Assembly (NCBI GenBank): GCA_028679985.1
Contig: JAJRAH010000159.1
Location: 1 to 5,474, forward strand
Origin: Methanomassiliicoccales archaeon
GTDB taxonomy: Archaea > Thermoplasmatota > Thermoplasmata > Methanomassiliicoccales > JACIVX01
DNA: 5,474 nucleotides
Direction: 5' to 3'
Shown piece by piece: positions 5,125 through 5,474 of the stretch. Each line of letters begins with the position of its first letter. Within the stretch, counting starts at the first letter, position 1. The notes beneath the pieces were generated by a model. That model made no database searches. It was not told the origin of the DNA and was given only the letters and a program-made list of their open reading frames with translations. A program made the position numbers and the translations under genes.

Positions 5125-5474
5125 ATGCAAGTAGTTGATGTGAGATCTGAGCGAGCCAAATGCGTCACCGGGATCGACGGCTTGGACGGGATCCTAGGAG
5201 GAGGCATACCGATTTCGAACATGGTGCTCGTGACCGGGGGATCTGGAACTGGAAAGACAACGTTGGCGTTCGAGTTCTTGGTGAGGGGGGCGATGAAGGG
5301 CGAGAAGGGACTTCTGATAACGACGGTCGAGTCGCAGGAGAAGCTGATCTCGAACATACCTCGCTTCGACTTCCTCGATGAGAAGTATGTCAAGGACGGA
5401 ACGCTTCAGGTCCTTGAGCTCGGCCCCTTCATGGAGAAGATCGAAATCGTTCAGCGAGTTCTGGATAAGGAGAG
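5125..5474 (+). CDS. RecA-superfamily (KaiC/GvpD/RadA-type) ATPase, 3' end cut by window edge
   Basis: The plus strand is open for 116 codons from ATG 5125 to the right edge. The N-terminus has the family layout: TGIDGLDGILGGGIP at 15-29, the characteristic glycine-rich entry of KaiC-like domains, then strand MVLVTG and Walker A GGSGTGKTT at 38-46 (Lys44), and LAFEFLVRGAMKGEKGLLITTVES at about 47-70, the second strand ending in the Glu that usually lies in the ATP site. Walker B and any second ATPase domain are beyond the window. Archaeal KaiC-like proteins are cytosolic ATPases with regulatory roles that are mostly undefined; the clock function of cyanobacterial KaiC should not be assumed. 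The short N-terminus before the KaiC core argues against full RadA recombinase, which carries an N-terminal helix-hairpin-helix domain. The gene diverges from the HPS-RraA operon and may share regulation. Confidence 0.88.
   Translation, partial: MQVVDVRSERAKCVTGIDGLDGILGGGIPISNMVLVTGGSGTGKTTLAFEFLVRGAMKGEKGLLITTVESQEKLISNIPRFDFLDEKYVKDGTLQVLELGPFMEKIEIVQRVLDKE

Overview
The window looks archaeal, and most likely from the Thermoplasmatota or a related euryarchaeal group. It carries an archaeo-eukaryotic DNA primase catalytic subunit (PriS), an archaeal-type HtpX protease, a hexulose-6-phosphate synthase fused to an RraA-like domain, and a KaiC/RadA-type ATPase. Short AT-rich TATA-like boxes lie about 25-40 bases upstream of start codons, and at least two transcripts appear nearly leaderless. 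The phylum is inferred from gene content. No 16S rRNA or other decisive marker is present.

Layout from left to right. Positions 1-1130 (minus) hold priS, cut by the left edge. A possible 32-codon leader ORF (1133-1231, minus) ends two bases before its start. A short AT-rich divergent promoter region (about 1232-1273) separates this from a plus-strand gene (1274-1885) for an unrecognised protein with an alpha/beta N-terminus, a charged helical middle and a winged-helix-like C-terminus. A T-run terminator, a 165-base gap with overlapping inverted repeats, a TATA box and a strong Shine-Dalgarno precede htpX (2051-2920, plus), which ends at a hairpin plus T-rich terminator. Converging on it is a two-gene minus-strand operon: the HPS-RraA fusion (4977-3682) and then a PHP-domain hydrolase (3685-3008), with a four-base GTGA stop/start overlap. 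A 147-base divergent intergenic region with two TATA boxes and two inverted repeats leads to a RecA/KaiC-superfamily ATPase (5125 onward, plus), cut by the right edge.

Functional picture. The left side is replication (primase) plus a possible nucleic-acid-binding protein fired from the opposite side of the same promoter region. HtpX is a stand-alone membrane quality-control gene. The HPS-RraA/PHP operon is the most interesting unit. In archaea HPS belongs to the ribulose monophosphate route, which supplies pentose phosphate and handles formaldehyde. Its partner isomerase is not seen here; in its place is an RraA-like domain with its aldolase-type active-site residues apparently intact, followed by a translationally coupled metal-dependent phosphoesterase. 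There is no tRNA, rRNA, CRISPR array, insertion sequence or other mobile element. No stretch above 300 bases lacks a gene.
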